A DNA stretch of 64,000 nt from Pseudaestuariivita rosea (GCF_017592335.1 NZ_JACNMP010000002.1:81973-145972); one strand, 5' to 3'; positions 35,617 to 45,109 are shown, counted from the stretch's first letter. The notes: generated from the letters alone by a model not told the origin. Translations and numbers: made by a program.

Positions 35617-36498
35617 TTGTTTGAAACACACAAGGAATTTCCCGATCAGATAACGCAGTTTCAGGTTCTGGGGGAAAGATCATCTGGCACGAATGTTTTG
35701 TCGGCCTTTATCAATCGCAACACGAGGCTGGCGCCATCGACCCATCTGGGGTGGAAACATGGGTTTCCACAGGCACAGTTCTATCCGCGAAACCTGCTGA
35801 CTGTGGTGTCGTTCCGGCACCCGCTGGACTGGGTGCGCAGTATGCACCGCAAGCCGTGGCATGCCGCGCCCCGCCTTCAGGGTCTGTCTTTTAGTGATTT
35901 CATCCGGGCCGAGTGGGAATCGGTTATTGATAACGCCCTGCTGACCGATGATCCGATGAACCTGTTTCGGCTGGAACGCCTGCCACGCGCACTGCGGTCG
36001 GTCGTGTGGAACCACTACAGCCCCCGCATCGGCTGGAAACTGCGCCGCCAGATTGCGCGGTCAGACCCCACATCACAGACCCAGGCCATTGCGGCAGGCG
36101 TGCCGCTGCAATATGACCGCCACCCGATCACCGGTGAACAGTTCGAAAATATCTTCAAGCTGCGCACGGCAAAGGCGCAGGGGTATCTGGGGCTGCGGCA
36201 CAGGGCGTGCAATTATCTGTTCGTGTCCCATGAACTTTATCGGTCCGACCCCGACAAGATCGCGCAGGCTTTGTCAGATGTCTTTGGCATTGCTGTTTCG
36301 GGTGATTTGCAGGGTATCGATCGAAAAGTGGGCCAGATGAACCGCGCCGGATCCGAGAACACGGAAAACAAGGTTGGCCCCCCGGCGGACGTGGCCGACG
36401 ATGATCTGGATTTCATGGTGTCGCAGCTGTGCCGCGAAACGGAAAGCCAGATGGGCTATGACATCAGCCTGCTTGGTAAAACGACAGAACTAGTCTGA
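35617..36498 (+). CDS. Sulfotransferase-like protein
   Basis: 293-residue protein with a P-loop-like 5'-phosphosulfate-binding motif (GERSSGTN, about 19-26) and a 3'-phosphate-binding region (VVSFRHPLDWVRS, 63-75), both features of PAPS-dependent sulfotransferases. It would transfer sulfate to a surface glycan or lipid. The start is a TTG at 35617; an ATG at 35601 is out of frame and hits a stop, and no other start exists before the frame closes. The 3' end overlaps the convergent metallophosphoesterase by 9 bases. It lies just before a polysaccharide operon. Confidence 0.72.
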   Translation: MFETHKEFPDQITQFQVLGERSSGTNVLSAFINRNTRLAPSTHLGWKHGFPQAQFYPRNLLTVVSFRHPLDWVRSMHRKPWHAAPRLQGLSFSDFIRAEWESVIDNALLTDDPMNLFRLERLPRALRSVVWNHYSPRIGWKLRRQIARSDPTSQTQAIAAGVPLQYDRHPITGEQFENIFKLRTAKAQGYLGLRHRACNYLFVSHELYRSDPDKIAQALSDVFGIAVSGDLQGIDRKVGQMNRAGSENTENKVGPPADVADDDLDFMVSQLCRETESQMGYDISLLGKTTELV

Positions 36499-37275
36499 GG
36501 TCGCCGTCAGAAAGCTGACCTTGCCGTCGGGCATAACCTTTGCTGCGCTGAGTTTGCCGGTCTTGTAGGCGCCGGTATCCACGGCGATACGACCGCCCGT
36601 GATATGGGCCGTTTGATAGACCGTGTGGCCATGGGCGACCCAGATGTCGTCCTGCCGCGGAGTTTTCAGAAAGGCGTTGTGGCCCCACAGGAAAACGTCG
36701 TCCTCTTGATCTGCGATCGGTATGTTGGGATCGGCGGCGGCGTGGACGCAGACCAGATTACCGCTGGACCAGGTGCTGGGCAGATTGTGCAGCCAGATGC
36801 ACATCTGTTTGCCCAGGGCCCGGATCAGCTGGTGAGCCACCTCCTTTAACTTGTCGGTGTCATAAAGGTCGGGCGGGACACCGATGCCAAAACTGACCAG
36901 CGTCTGATCCCCGCCGTAGCGCAACCACAGCGCCGTTTCGGGGCGCGGATCGGACAGAAAATCCAGCAGCATCTGTTCATGGTTGCCCCGCAGGCAGATG
37001 AAAGATCCTGGTGCCTCGGCGTTCGCCTTTTCCAGCAACCGCAGCACCTGACGCGAAAAATGCCCCCGGTCGATGTAATCGCCCACCAGGACAATGCTGA
37101 TCTTGTCCAGACGATTGCGCGCGACGTCCTGGTCGATCTGTTCAAAGAGCTCAAGCAACAGATCGTAGCGCCCGTGCACATCACCGATGATATAGACGGG
37201 CTTGAGCGGAAAGGGCCGCCCGGCGCCGGTCCGCTTTGGAAAAAGATTCTGAATGATCTTAGCTGCCCGCATCAT
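36490..37275 (-). CDS. Calcineurin-like metallophosphoesterase (PrpE/ApaH-like)
   Basis: 261-residue phosphatase of the PPP-like group: GDVHGR (31-36), GDYIDRG (65-71), RGNHE (96-100), then VCVHA and VAHGHT. These supply the complete di-metal site. Relatives dephosphorylate Ser/Thr or Tyr phosphoproteins or cleave dinucleotide polyphosphates. I start at the ATG pair 37275/37272 behind AAAAAGG; a TTG at 37332 would add 19 residues. It diverges from the polysaccharide operon and could regulate it by dephosphorylation, but this is conjecture. Confidence 0.85.
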   Translation of the reverse strand: MMRAAKIIQNLFPKRTGAGRPFPLKPVYIIGDVHGRYDLLLELFEQIDQDVARNRLDKISIVLVGDYIDRGHFSRQVLRLLEKANAEAPGSFICLRGNHEQMLLDFLSDPRPETALWLRYGGDQTLVSFGIGVPPDLYDTDKLKEVAHQLIRALGKQMCIWLHNLPSTWSSGNLVCVHAAADPNIPIADQEDDVFLWGHNAFLKTPRQDDIWVAHGHTVYQTAHITGGRIAVDTGAYKTGKLSAAKVMPDGKVSFLTATSD

Positions 37276-37429
37276 TGTGCCTTTTTGCGCAAAACTATTC
37301 GGCTTCCAAGCAAAATCAATCTTTTGCGTCAACGATGCAGACGGTATACGTTAACGCAACGTTAATGATTCGCATGTTGTGCATTTAAGGGGATTAATTT
37401 TCAGTTTACGTCTTTTCCGGACCAGTGGT

Positions 37430-37464
37430 GTCAGACATCTGACGATTAAAAGTTGTGCTATAAT
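37430..37464 (+). promoter_or_regulatory. Regulated promoter of the polysaccharide operon
   Basis: A perfect TATAAT (37459-37464) lacks a recognisable -35. Instead, a perfect inverted repeat GTCAGA-CA-TCTGAC (37430-37443) overlaps the -35 position. This suggests activation or repression by a dimeric regulator. The gap 37276-37595 is AT-rich and contains no other gene I can support. Confidence 0.5.
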
Positions 37465-37515
37465 GTATTTGATTATCAAAAAACCGCCTACAAAATCCAT
37501 TAACGCATCAAATCC

Positions 37516-37557
37516 GGCAGTGTTTTGCTGCCTGAATTTGTTTCGTTACAAGAAACA
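37516..37557 (+). other. Structured 5' leader of the polysaccharide mRNA
   Basis: Two hairpins fall in the expected leader: GGCAG/CTGCC with a 7-base loop (37516-37532) and TGTTTC/GAAACA with a 7-base loop (37539-37557). The ExoY-like ATG follows about 40 bases later. The leader would be about 125 nucleotides. Confidence 0.4.
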
Positions 37558-37595
37558 GTTAAAGCGATAGTAGTCAGTTGAACGAGGACGAGTGC

Positions 37596-38309
37596 ATGTC
37601 GCATCTAAAGCATATTGAGCCTGCCATGGGCCCTGTCGGGGCCGCCTCAGACTATACTGCAGCACAGCAGCGCAAGCTGTTGTCCGACAGCGTGCCGACC
37701 GGTGGGGTCGCTAAACGTGCGCTGGATATATGTGTGGCGCTGTCTGCGCTGATCCTGCTTTCGCCCTTGTTGCTGGGCGTTGCCTTGGCGGTCAAGCTGA
37801 CCAGTAAAGGCGATGCGCTTTATGGCCATCGCCGTGTTGGTCACAATGGCCGCGAATTCCGCTGCTGGAAGTTTCGCACCATGGTCAGCGACAGCCAGCA
37901 GGCGCTTGAACGCCATCTGGCCGAAAATCCCGAAGCCCGCGTTGAATGGGAACGCGATCGCAAACTTAAAAATGATCCACGGGTGACGAAACTGGGCAAG
38001 ACACTGCGCGATCTGTCGATTGACGAACTGCCGCAGTTGATCAACATTCTGAAGGGCGAGATGAGCATCGTCGGCCCGCGCCCCGTCGTGCAGGATGAAT
38101 TGGACCGCTATGGTCGTTCAGCTGTGTTTTATCTGAAAAGCCGCCCCGGACTGACGGGGTTGTGGCAGATCAGCGGCCGCAATGACGTCAGCTATGAACG
38201 GCGCGTTCTGCTGGATCGGTTTTACGTGGTCAACTGGTCGTTTTTCAGCGATCTGCTGATTATCCTGAAGACTGTGCCAGCCGTTCTTGGATCACGCGGG
38301 TCGTATTGA
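37596..38309 (+). CDS. Undecaprenyl-phosphate sugar phosphotransferase (ExoY-like)
   Basis: 237-residue initiating glycosyl-1-phosphate transferase. A membrane segment (LDICVALSALILLSPLLLGV) is followed by the bacterial sugar-transferase core: KFRTMV, DELPQLINILKGEMSIVGPR and RPGLTGLWQISGRN. It transfers the first sugar phosphate to undecaprenyl phosphate on the inner membrane face, starting exopolysaccharide repeat-unit assembly. The ATG at 37596 has GAGG at good spacing; a TTG 18 bases earlier is possible. It heads a four-gene operon with export, flippase and pyruvylation genes. Confidence 0.92.
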   Translation: MSHLKHIEPAMGPVGAASDYTAAQQRKLLSDSVPTGGVAKRALDICVALSALILLSPLLLGVALAVKLTSKGDALYGHRRVGHNGREFRCWKFRTMVSDSQQALERHLAENPEARVEWERDRKLKNDPRVTKLGKTLRDLSIDELPQLINILKGEMSIVGPRPVVQDELDRYGRSAVFYLKSRPGLTGLWQISGRNDVSYERRVLLDRFYVVNWSFFSDLLIILKTVPAVLGSRGSY

Positions 38310-38329
38310 TCTGCCAGACAGGTGGGGCA

Positions 38330-39550
38330 ATGCAGCTAAGAAAGCTTATTTATCTGGTCGCACTGGTTCTGGCCCCGGGTTTGGCGGGGGCAGACGGTTA
38401 CCGGCTGGACGTCAATGACCGGTTGAACATTCGCGTCTATCAGTGGATCAGCGCGGAAAGCACGGTCGAAGAATGGCCCGCCGCCACCGGCGAATTCTGG
38501 GTCGGGCCCGACGGTGCGATTTCGGTGCCCCTGTTGGGGCAGGTGGCTGTGGCGGGGAAAACCACCGCCGAGCTATCGCAGCTTTTGTCTGACGAGTTGC
38601 GCCAGAAATACGCCCTGACCGATGTGCCAAGTGTGTCGGTCGAAATCGCGAAATATCGCCCGTTTTTCATCACCGGCGATGTGTCGAACCCCGGTCAGTA
38701 TGACTTCATCCCTTCACTCACGGTGCAACAGGCGGTCAGTCTGGCAGGGGGCACGCAGGATATATCGCGCAATTCCCTTGGTGAAAGTCGTGTGCTTTTG
38801 AATGCCACCGGCAGTCTGCGTCTGTTGCAGGCCGAACGCGACCGGCTTCTGGTCAAGCGCGCCCGTCTGGAAGCCGAACGCACCGGATCTGACGTGATCC
38901 CCGAACCCCTGGGTGTGTCGTCGGCGGATCGTCTGGCGCTGATCATGGCCGAGGAAGAGGCGATCCTGCGCACCCGCACCAAGCAGTTGAACAGCGATCT
39001 TGAGGGGCTGGAGCGTCAGAAGACGTTGTTGCAGGCCGAGGTCGAAGCGCTTGAGGAAAAAGAACAGAACCTGGAACGTCAGCGTCAGATTGGCCAACAG
39101 GAACTGGACCAGTCGCGCCAGCTGATCGAACGTGGTCTGGCCGCCAGCAGCCGTCTGAACGACGACGAACGCTATATGGTCGAACTGGATTCGCGCATTC
39201 TGGACCTGAGCACTCAGTTGCTGCGCGCCCGTCAGGGCATCGCCGAGGTCGAGGCGGATGCCGCCGCCCTGCGGGTCGAACGCGACGCCGAGATCAATCT
39301 GGAAAGCCAGAAGATCGATGCCGACCTTGAAGAGATCGAACGCCGGATCGTCACCGATCAGTCGATTATCGCCCAGGCCGCTGGCAACATCGCCGAAATC
39401 GGCCCGCCCGGTGCCGAGATGTTCGATATCGAATACCGTATCGCGCGCGTTGAAAATGGTGAACAAACCAGCATGACCGTCGATGGGTGGACGCCGGTCA
39501 AACCCGGTGACGTGCTAGAGGTCAGAAAATCCCTGTTGCCGATGCAATAG
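38330..39550 (+). CDS. Polysaccharide export protein (ExoF/Wza-like)
   Basis: 406-residue secreted protein with a signal peptide (residues 1-21, ending LAGA). The poly_export domain (YRLDVNDRLNIRVYQW, GPDGAISVPLLGQV) comes next, then an SLBB-like segment (FFITGDVSNPGQYDF), then a long coiled coil (about 165-360). This layout resembles ExoF-type periplasmic export components rather than a lipoprotein Wza: there is no lipobox Cys. The ATG at 38330 follows GGTGGGGC; an earlier in-frame codon at 38306 lies inside the upstream gene. Confidence 0.88.
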   Translation: MQLRKLIYLVALVLAPGLAGADGYRLDVNDRLNIRVYQWISAESTVEEWPAATGEFWVGPDGAISVPLLGQVAVAGKTTAELSQLLSDELRQKYALTDVPSVSVEIAKYRPFFITGDVSNPGQYDFIPSLTVQQAVSLAGGTQDISRNSLGESRVLLNATGSLRLLQAERDRLLVKRARLEAERTGSDVIPEPLGVSSADRLALIMAEEEAILRTRTKQLNSDLEGLERQKTLLQAEVEALEEKEQNLERQRQIGQQELDQSRQLIERGLAASSRLNDDERYMVELDSRILDLSTQLLRARQGIAEVEADAAALRVERDAEINLESQKIDADLEEIERRIVTDQSIIAQAAGNIAEIGPPGAEMFDIEYRIARVENGEQTSMTVDGWTPVKPGDVLEVRKSLLPMQ

Positions 39551-39593
39551 GCCCCGCATGCCGTCCGTTGGGCGGCCCGAAAGATCAGGCAGC

Positions 39594-41093
39594 ATGACGG
39601 ACACTGTGCCAAATTCCACGGCCTCGGACGACGGTCATTTCGGACACCTGCGCAAGGGGCGGTCGATTGCGGCGTTAAAAGGCGTGTTCTGGTCGGCCAT
39701 CAACACGGTCGTGCCCACGCTGGTGACGGCGCTGGTGTTTTTGCTCAGCTCGCGCCTGCTGACCCCCTTTGACTTCGGTGTCGTCGCGCTGGCGACCAGC
39801 ATGGTGTCGTTTGCCGTGGCGCTGGCCCCCGCCGCCTTTGCCGAGGCTTTGGTCCAGCGCAGCCAGATCGAGGCGCGTCATACCGACAGCGTCTTCTGGC
39901 TGTGCATGGGCGCGGCGGTTCTGCTGTTTTTCCCTTATCTGATCTTCGCGGGCTGGCTGGCCGGTTGGGCCGATGAACCGCTATTGCAGGCGCTGTTGCC
40001 CTTTCTGGGCCTGAAAATACTGTTCGATCTGGGGGCCGCCGTGCCCACGATGCTGCTGGTGCGCGTGATGAAATTCCGCCAGGTCGCCATGCGCACCGCG
40101 ATTGCCAGCCTGTGCGGGGCAGGGGTGTGCATCGCGCTATTGCTGACGGGGTTTGGCCTGTGGGCGCTGGCCGCGTCGCAGATCACGACGTCGTTCGTCA
40201 CGATGGTCGTGGCCTTCTGGACCTCGGGCTGGCGGCCGGGGCGTACGCTGCACCTATCGGCCCTGCGCGACCTGTTGAAATACGGCACCTTCACCACAGG
40301 CGATCGGTTTTTGAACCTGTTCAACATCGACCAACTATTGATCGGCCTGCTGGTCAGTCCTGCCATTCTGGGGCTGTTCAATTTTGCACAACGGCTATTT
40401 GCGTTGCTGAACAACCTGATTGCGGGCGCGCTGTCTTCTGTGTCGCACAGTGTTTTGTCATCCATGCAGGCCGAGCCGGAAAAGATGCGCCAGACCTTCC
40501 TGATGTCCAGCTATGCGTCATCTGTCGTGGCCTTTCCTCTGTTCGCCGGATTGGCGGTCGTGGCCCCGCAGGCCGTGCCTTTGCTGTTCGGAGCACAATG
40601 GACACCCGCTGTTCTTGCCGTGCAGGCCTTCTGTGTGATCGGCATCATGGCCAGCATCAGCATCCCGCAAGCCGCACTGATCAAAAGCCAGAACAAGGCG
40701 CAGTGGTGGTTTTTCTATCAACTGGTGCAAAAGCTGGGCAATGTCGCGGTGATCCTGGCGACATTCACCTATGGGCTGGATGCCATCCTGATCGGTATTG
40801 CCGCGAAAACGGTCCTGATCTGGCCTGTATCCGTCTATCTGACCTGCCGCCTGTTGCAGACGGGCGCGCTGCGCTATTTGATCAGCTATCTGCCGCCCGT
40901 TCTGGCCACCCTGGCCATGGGCGTCGTCGTGTACCTGCTGCCCGGTTGGCTTGATCTGACCCCCGGATGGGCAAGTCTTTGCGCGCAGGTCGCGGGCGGG
41001 ATTGTGCTTTACGCTATTTTGATTACGGCTTTGTCCGTGGGCAAGTTGCGCCACATGATCCGCATCCTGAAAAACGCCCGGGGGGCCGCATGA
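39594..41093 (+). CDS. Polysaccharide flippase (Wzx/MOP superfamily)
   Basis: 499-residue integral membrane protein with about 12 hydrophobic segments in the pattern of oligosaccharide flippases (WzxC/ExoT-like), including the N-terminal SAINTVVPTLVTALVFLLSSRLL and LTPFDFGVVALA. It moves lipid-linked repeat units to the periplasm. I start at ATG 39594 with AGG at good spacing; ATG 39558 would add 12 residues. It overlaps the next gene by four bases (ATGA). Confidence 0.88.
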   Translation: MTDTVPNSTASDDGHFGHLRKGRSIAALKGVFWSAINTVVPTLVTALVFLLSSRLLTPFDFGVVALATSMVSFAVALAPAAFAEALVQRSQIEARHTDSVFWLCMGAAVLLFFPYLIFAGWLAGWADEPLLQALLPFLGLKILFDLGAAVPTMLLVRVMKFRQVAMRTAIASLCGAGVCIALLLTGFGLWALAASQITTSFVTMVVAFWTSGWRPGRTLHLSALRDLLKYGTFTTGDRFLNLFNIDQLLIGLLVSPAILGLFNFAQRLFALLNNLIAGALSSVSHSVLSSMQAEPEKMRQTFLMSSYASSVVAFPLFAGLAVVAPQAVPLLFGAQWTPAVLAVQAFCVIGIMASISIPQAALIKSQNKAQWWFFYQLVQKLGNVAVILATFTYGLDAILIGIAAKTVLIWPVSVYLTCRLLQTGALRYLISYLPPVLATLAMGVVVYLLPGWLDLTPGWASLCAQVAGGIVLYAILITALSVGKLRHMIRILKNARGAA

Positions 41094-41998
41094 AACTGCA
41101 GTTTTTCGACAATGACATCCCAAACTTCGGTGACGAATTGAACCGCGACATCTGGGATCATTTTTTGCCCAAAGGCTTTCTGGATGAAGATACGTCCGAG
41201 CTGTTCATCGGCATCGGGTCGATCATTCATGACAAATACCCCGCAAACGCGCGCAAGATCGTCGCCGGGTCGGGCTATGGCGGGTATGAGGACGCGCCGG
41301 ATGTGCACGACGGCACGTGGGACATCCTGTTCGTCCGCGGCCCTCAAACGGCCGAGGTTCTGGGCATCGATCCATCTTTGGCCATCTCAGATTCCGCGAT
41401 CCTGTTGCGGGCGACACCTTTGCCCGATCCCGAACCCGATATCGGCGTGGCCTTCATGCCGCATTTCGACAGCCTGCAGCGTGGCGACTGGGCCAAGGTG
41501 TGTGAACTGGCGGGCATGACCTTTCTGGACCCCCGCGAACCGCATCATAAGGTCATCGCCCAGATCCGCGGTGCCGATCTGGTGGTGACCGAGGCGATGC
41601 ACGGCGCCATCGTCGCCGACGCCATGCGCACGCCCTGGGTCAGTGTGCTGCCCATCCACAAGGCGCACCGGTTCAAATGGCTGGACTGGGCGCGGTCGCT
41701 GCAGATCGACTATCAGCCCAAGATGCTTTGGCCGTCGAGTATGCGAGAGGCCGTGACATTCTTCACCGGTCACCACGGCATGGGCGCGCGGTCAAAGCGG
41801 GTGCTGGACGCGGCCCCGACCCGCCCCGTCACCTGGGCCTTTGAGCACATGGCCGCCCGTCGCCTGCAGGTGCTGGCGACGATGGACCCCCAACTCAGCG
41901 CCGACGCGGTCATCGAAACCGCCACCGCCCGCGCCGTCGCCGCGCTGGACCAATTCGTGAAATCCCGCACCCAGGGCGGTGTCAGCGCGGCGGAGTAG
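41090..41998 (+). CDS. Polysaccharide pyruvyl transferase family protein (ExoV-like)
   Basis: 302-residue enzyme of the pyruvyl-transferase family, which adds ketal-linked pyruvate from PEP to exopolysaccharide sugars. The N-terminus MKLQFFDNDIPNFGDELNRD and the later DLVVTEAMHGAIVADAM with PWVSVLP match ExoV-like members. It is the last gene of the operon; its start overlaps the flippase stop. An open frame upstream (to 40967) lies within the flippase gene. With an ExoY-like initiator and ExoF, it points to a succinoglycan-type acidic polysaccharide. Confidence 0.85.
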   Translation: MKLQFFDNDIPNFGDELNRDIWDHFLPKGFLDEDTSELFIGIGSIIHDKYPANARKIVAGSGYGGYEDAPDVHDGTWDILFVRGPQTAEVLGIDPSLAISDSAILLRATPLPDPEPDIGVAFMPHFDSLQRGDWAKVCELAGMTFLDPREPHHKVIAQIRGADLVVTEAMHGAIVADAMRTPWVSVLPIHKAHRFKWLDWARSLQIDYQPKMLWPSSMREAVTFFTGHHGMGARSKRVLDAAPTRPVTWAFEHMAARRLQVLATMDPQLSADAVIETATARAVAALDQFVKSRTQGGVSAAE

Positions 41999-42055
41999 CT
42001 GCAGAAATATTTTATCGACGGTTGCCGCAGCATTTTGGGTTGGGCATAAAGCAAC

Positions 42056-42631
42056 ATGTTTAACCCCTTTCCAAACTGCCAGATAGCAAAAGCATGCGTT
42101 GTATCGGTCGCTGTAGCCTGCGTCGCAGTATTTCCGCGCAGTGGTTTCGGTCAGCAAGTTAATGACATGATATACCATACTGATGGTGATCAGATACCAT
42201 CGAATATCTGCGCTGATGTCGGACCGGAAACTGGCACTGACGATATTCAGATGTCACGCCCCAGTGGTAACCTTCATGGCGATTTTTATGCAGTGCAGAG
42301 CGATCTATTGGGCCAAAGAGCAAAAGCTTCACCACTTTTTACGATCACCTTTCAAGACAGCAGGCATCTGTATCGAGACATTGGCGGGAATGCATTTTAC
42401 AGCGGTGATCTTATCCCGTGGGAAAATTCGTGGCTGCTTTGTGTAAAAGGCCATTCCCAACATTTTGCCTGGCTTGACACCTCCAAACCATTTCTGCGAA
42501 TTTTGCCTGTGCAGGCCAGCCTGACCGAGGACGGCTACTATCGACGCGTCGAAGTCAAACATTATTGGCATTCCCAAAACCGTAAGCTTTCGCTGCCCAG
42601 GTCGTCGGATCGCATCTGGATAATGGAATAG
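42056..42631 (+). CDS. Secreted hypothetical protein
   Basis: 191 residues that I do not recognise. The N-terminus has a hydrophobic stretch (ACVVSVAVACVAVF, about 12-26) followed by GFGQQ, compatible with a signal peptide and cleavage near residue 32. The mature part is polar with scattered aromatics and two cysteines that could form a disulfide. Base composition is AT-richer and codon usage less biased than in the upstream operon, suggesting recent acquisition. It follows the pyruvyl transferase by 57 bases, so a link to the surface polysaccharide is possible but unproven. Confidence 0.65.
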   Translation: MFNPFPNCQIAKACVVSVAVACVAVFPRSGFGQQVNDMIYHTDGDQIPSNICADVGPETGTDDIQMSRPSGNLHGDFYAVQSDLLGQRAKASPLFTITFQDSRHLYRDIGGNAFYSGDLIPWENSWLLCVKGHSQHFAWLDTSKPFLRILPVQASLTEDGYYRRVEVKHYWHSQNRKLSLPRSSDRIWIME

Positions 42632-42668
42632 GTCAGGTGCGATGATCTGAGGGATAATACACTGGCCT

Positions 42669-43508
42669 CTATCCCAGTTTCACCCCCTGGCGCCCAGCCA
42701 GATCGGTGAAATACTGCCACGCCACGCGGCCCGACCGGCTGCCTCGGGTGGCTTGCCATTCAATGGCCTCGGTGCGCAGGGTGGTGTCATCGATCTGCAA
42801 GCCATAGGCGTCGCAGTATCCGCGGATCATCGACAGGAACTGGTCCTGATCGCAGGCATGAAAACCCAGCCATAGTCCGAACCGGTCTGACAGTGACACT
42901 TTTTCCTCGACCGCCTCGCTGGGGTTGATGGCCGATCCGCGTTCGTTTTCGATCATGTCGCGGGGCATCAGGTGGCGGCGGTTTGATGTGGCGTAAAGAA
43001 CGACATTATCTGGCCGCCCCTCAATCCCGCCGTCCAGAACCGCTTTCAGCGATTTGTAATGCTGGTCGTCGTGGCTGAAGCTAAGATCATCGCAGAACAG
43101 CAAAAACCGCGCATCGGCCCCGCTCAGCAGTTTCAGTAGCCGCCCGATCGACGGCAGGTCTTCGCGTTGAATCTCAACAATTTTCAGGGGATGGCCCTGC
43201 CTGATCACCTCGGCATGAATGGCCTTGACCAGCGATGATTTACCCATGCCCCGCGCGCCCCAAAGCAGGGCGTTGTTCGCGGGCAGCCCACGGGCAAACT
43301 GCAGGGTGTTTTCCAGCAACGTATCCCGCGACCGATCAATCCCCACCAGCAGCTCAAGCGCCACGCGATTGACCTGTGCGACAGGGTCCAACCGGTCGGG
43401 GTCGACGTGCCAGACAAAGGCGTCAGCCTGGGCAAAATCCGGGGCAGGGGCAGGCGCGGGGCTGATCCGTTCCAGGGCCGCTGCAATGCGGTCAGCTGGG
43501 TCGCTCAA
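42669..43508 (-). CDS. DUF815-family ATPase
   Basis: 279-residue AAA-type ATPase of unknown function. Walker A is GARGMGKSS (84-92) and Walker [25 protein letters not shown] is a family hallmark, as is [12 protein letters not shown]. It is cytoplasmic and could remodel proteins or DNA. It is the last gene of the tatA-tatB-tatC operon, with its ATG overlapping the tatC stop. The same neighbour order is familiar from other Rhodobacterales, so it may assist Tat export or simply be cotranscribed. Confidence 0.85.
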   Translation of the reverse strand: MSDPADRIAAALERISPAPAPAPDFAQADAFVWHVDPDRLDPVAQVNRVALELLVGIDRSRDTLLENTLQFARGLPANNALLWGARGMGKSSLVKAIHAEVIRQGHPLKIVEIQREDLPSIGRLLKLLSGADARFLLFCDDLSFSHDDQHYKSLKAVLDGGIEGRPDNVVLYATSNRRHLMPRDMIENERGSAINPSEAVEEKVSLSDRFGLWLGFHACDQDQFLSMIRGYCDAYGLQIDDTTLRTEAIEWQATRGSRSGRVAWQYFTDLAGRQGVKLG

Positions 43509-44368
43509 ATCTGATCCTCGGCCAGGTCTTCTTCGTCATCCAGCAACCCCTCGGCGCGCAACCGTTCATTGCGGCGCTTTTCGATGCCCGAGACCAGCCA
43601 GATCGAAATCTCATAAAGCCCATAGACCGCCACGAACAAAATGACCTGCGTGATGATGTCGGGGGGCGTGACGACACCGGCCAAAATCAGGATCGCCACA
43701 ACGGCATATTTACGGACTGAGCCGAGCCCCTTGGCGCTGACCAACCCGGCCTTACCCAAAAGCGTCAGCAGCACGGGCAGTTGAAAACACAGACCGAACG
43801 CCATGATAAAGGTGATCGTCAGCGACAGGTATTCGGCCATCGACCCCATAAAGGTGATGCCCACGTCTGCGGGTGTTTCAGTTGCATTTTCAATAACATC
43901 GCCCGTTGCATTGATCTGCTGGAAGTTCAGGAAGAAATCAAACGCCAGCGGAATGACGATGAAAAACGCAAAGGACGCGCCCAGAAAAAACATGAAAGGC
44001 GAGGCTACGAGAAACGGCAAAAACGCATTCTTTTCAGACCGGTAAAGCCCCGGCGCCACAAAACGCCACAGCTGATAACTGATGAACGGAAAGGCCAGCG
44101 CAAAGCCACCAAGCAGAGAGATGCGGATGGCGACAAAGAAGCCTTCCTGCAGCTTGACCAGGATCAGCGAACAATCCTGCCCGCGTTCGTTCAGCGCGTT
44201 ACAGATGGGGGATGTCAGGAAATTAAAGATCGGGTTCCAGACGTAAAAACAGATGAAAACGCAGATAACAAAGGCGATGGCCGCCCGGATCAGGCGCGTG
44301 CGCAGTTCGGCCAGATGTTCGATCAGCGGCGCGCTGGTGTCGTCGATGTCCTCTTCTGCGGTGCTCAT
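43505..44368 (-). CDS. tatC: Sec-independent protein translocase TatC
   Basis: 287-residue polytopic inner-membrane protein that binds twin-arginine signal peptides. It has six membrane segments. The N-terminal [17 protein letters not shown] (cytoplasmic cap with the conserved HLxELRxR) and the first periplasmic loop are typical, as is [18 protein letters not shown]. The acidic extension after the last helix ([11 protein letters not shown]) is normal for the group. It overlaps tatB upstream and DUF815 downstream. Window substrates likely include the agmatine-deiminase-type enzyme and the IorB-like subunit. Confidence 0.96.
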   Translation of the reverse strand: MSTAEEDIDDTSAPLIEHLAELRTRLIRAAIAFVICVFICFYVWNPIFNFLTSPICNALNERGQDCSLILVKLQEGFFVAIRISLLGGFALAFPFISYQLWRFVAPGLYRSEKNAFLPFLVASPFMFFLGASFAFFIVIPLAFDFFLNFQQINATGDVIENATETPADVGITFMGSMAEYLSLTITFIMAFGLCFQLPVLLTLLGKAGLVSAKGLGSVRKYAVVAILILAGVVTPPDIITQVILFVAVYGLYEISIWLVSGIEKRRNERLRAEGLLDDEEDLAEDQI

Positions 44369-44820
44369 TCCGATTTAGCCTCGGTCTTGGCGGGGGCGGC
44401 TGCGTCGGTTGTCGCAGTCGTGCGCTGTTCGGCGATGTCGGCAGCCTTCTGTTTTGCGGCAGCTGCAGCGGCGGCGCGATCTTCTGCCAGTTTCTGAGTG
44501 GCCGGCCCGGTTTTTTTCGCAGCCCCAGGTTTCTTAGACGGGCTTGGTTTTGTCGGATCCCACTTATCGAAGCGATCTGCGGCGTCGGACAGGGCGTCCA
44601 TGCCCATGTTCCTGGGCGAGGTCAGATCGCCCATTTCCTTTTTCAGATCATTGGCACCGGATTGTTCTGCGGCCTCGGACATCGCGGTCTGAAATTCACG
44701 CGCCATACGCCGGACCTTGGCCATCATTTTGCCCATGGCATGAAACATCACAGGCAGGTCCTTGGGACCGACAACGATCAGGGCAACGATCCCGATCAGG
44801 ATAAGCTCACTCCACCCCAC
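44365..44820 (-). CDS. tatB: Sec-independent protein translocase TatB
   Basis: 151-residue single-span protein forming the TatBC receptor. The N-terminal membrane helix reads [22 protein letters not shown] (with the conserved Glu at position 5 and the GPK hinge). An amphipathic helix and a long Ala/Lys-rich, probably disordered tail follow. The start is GTG at 44820, because an upstream ATG in another frame leads to an early stop. It lies between tatA (15-base gap) and tatC (4-base overlap). Confidence 0.94.
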   Translation of the reverse strand: MGWSELILIGIVALIVVGPKDLPVMFHAMGKMMAKVRRMAREFQTAMSEAAEQSGANDLKKEMGDLTSPRNMGMDALSDAADRFDKWDPTKPSPSKKPGAAKKTGPATQKLAEDRAAAAAAAKQKAADIAEQRTTATTDAAAPAKTEAKSE

Positions 44821-44835
44821 GCATCACGTCCGGCA

Positions 44836-45072
44836 TCAGGATTTTTCTTTGTCGGCTTCCGACGGTGTCACATCTTTGGCAGCCTCTGCATCGGCTTGCT
44901 CAAGTTCTTGCGTGCCTTCCTTGACGCCCTTGCGGAACGACGTGATGCCTTTGCCGACCTCACCCATCAGGGATGAGATTTTGCCACGGCCGAAAAGCAC
45001 CAGAACGACAACTGCGATCAGCAACCAGCCCACCGGCGGGATGTTGGTCAGAAACAGCGGGGTCATACCCAT
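44836..45072 (-). CDS. tatA: Sec-independent protein translocase TatA
   Basis: 78-residue pore-forming component. A short periplasmic N-terminus ([13 protein letters not shown]) precedes the membrane helix [14 protein letters not shown]; the [21 protein letters not shown] amphipathic helix and an acidic tail follow. The ATG at 45072 follows a perfect GGAGG with six-base spacing; a second ATG two codons on is less likely. First gene of the tat operon. Confidence 0.94.
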   Translation of the reverse strand: MGMTPLFLTNIPPVGWLLIAVVVLVLFGRGKISSLMGEVGKGITSFRKGVKEGTQELEQADAEAAKDVTPSEADKEKS

Positions 45073-45093
45073 ATTAATCCTCCGAAGTGTTCA

Positions 45094-45109
45094 GTGCGGC
45101 GCACCGCAC
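45094..45109. promoter_or_regulatory. Hairpin upstream of tatA
   Basis: GTGCGG-CGCA-CCGCAC, a perfect 6-bp stem with a 4-base loop, just upstream of tatA. It could be an operator or a leader hairpin. The remaining gap to the ABC gene (45110-45285) shows nothing else I can support. Confidence 0.35.

Noticed and set aside
35601..35625. ATG at 35601 as start of the sulfotransferase-like gene
   Set aside because: It is in a different frame and meets a TGA after seven codons; TTG 35617 is the only usable start in frame.
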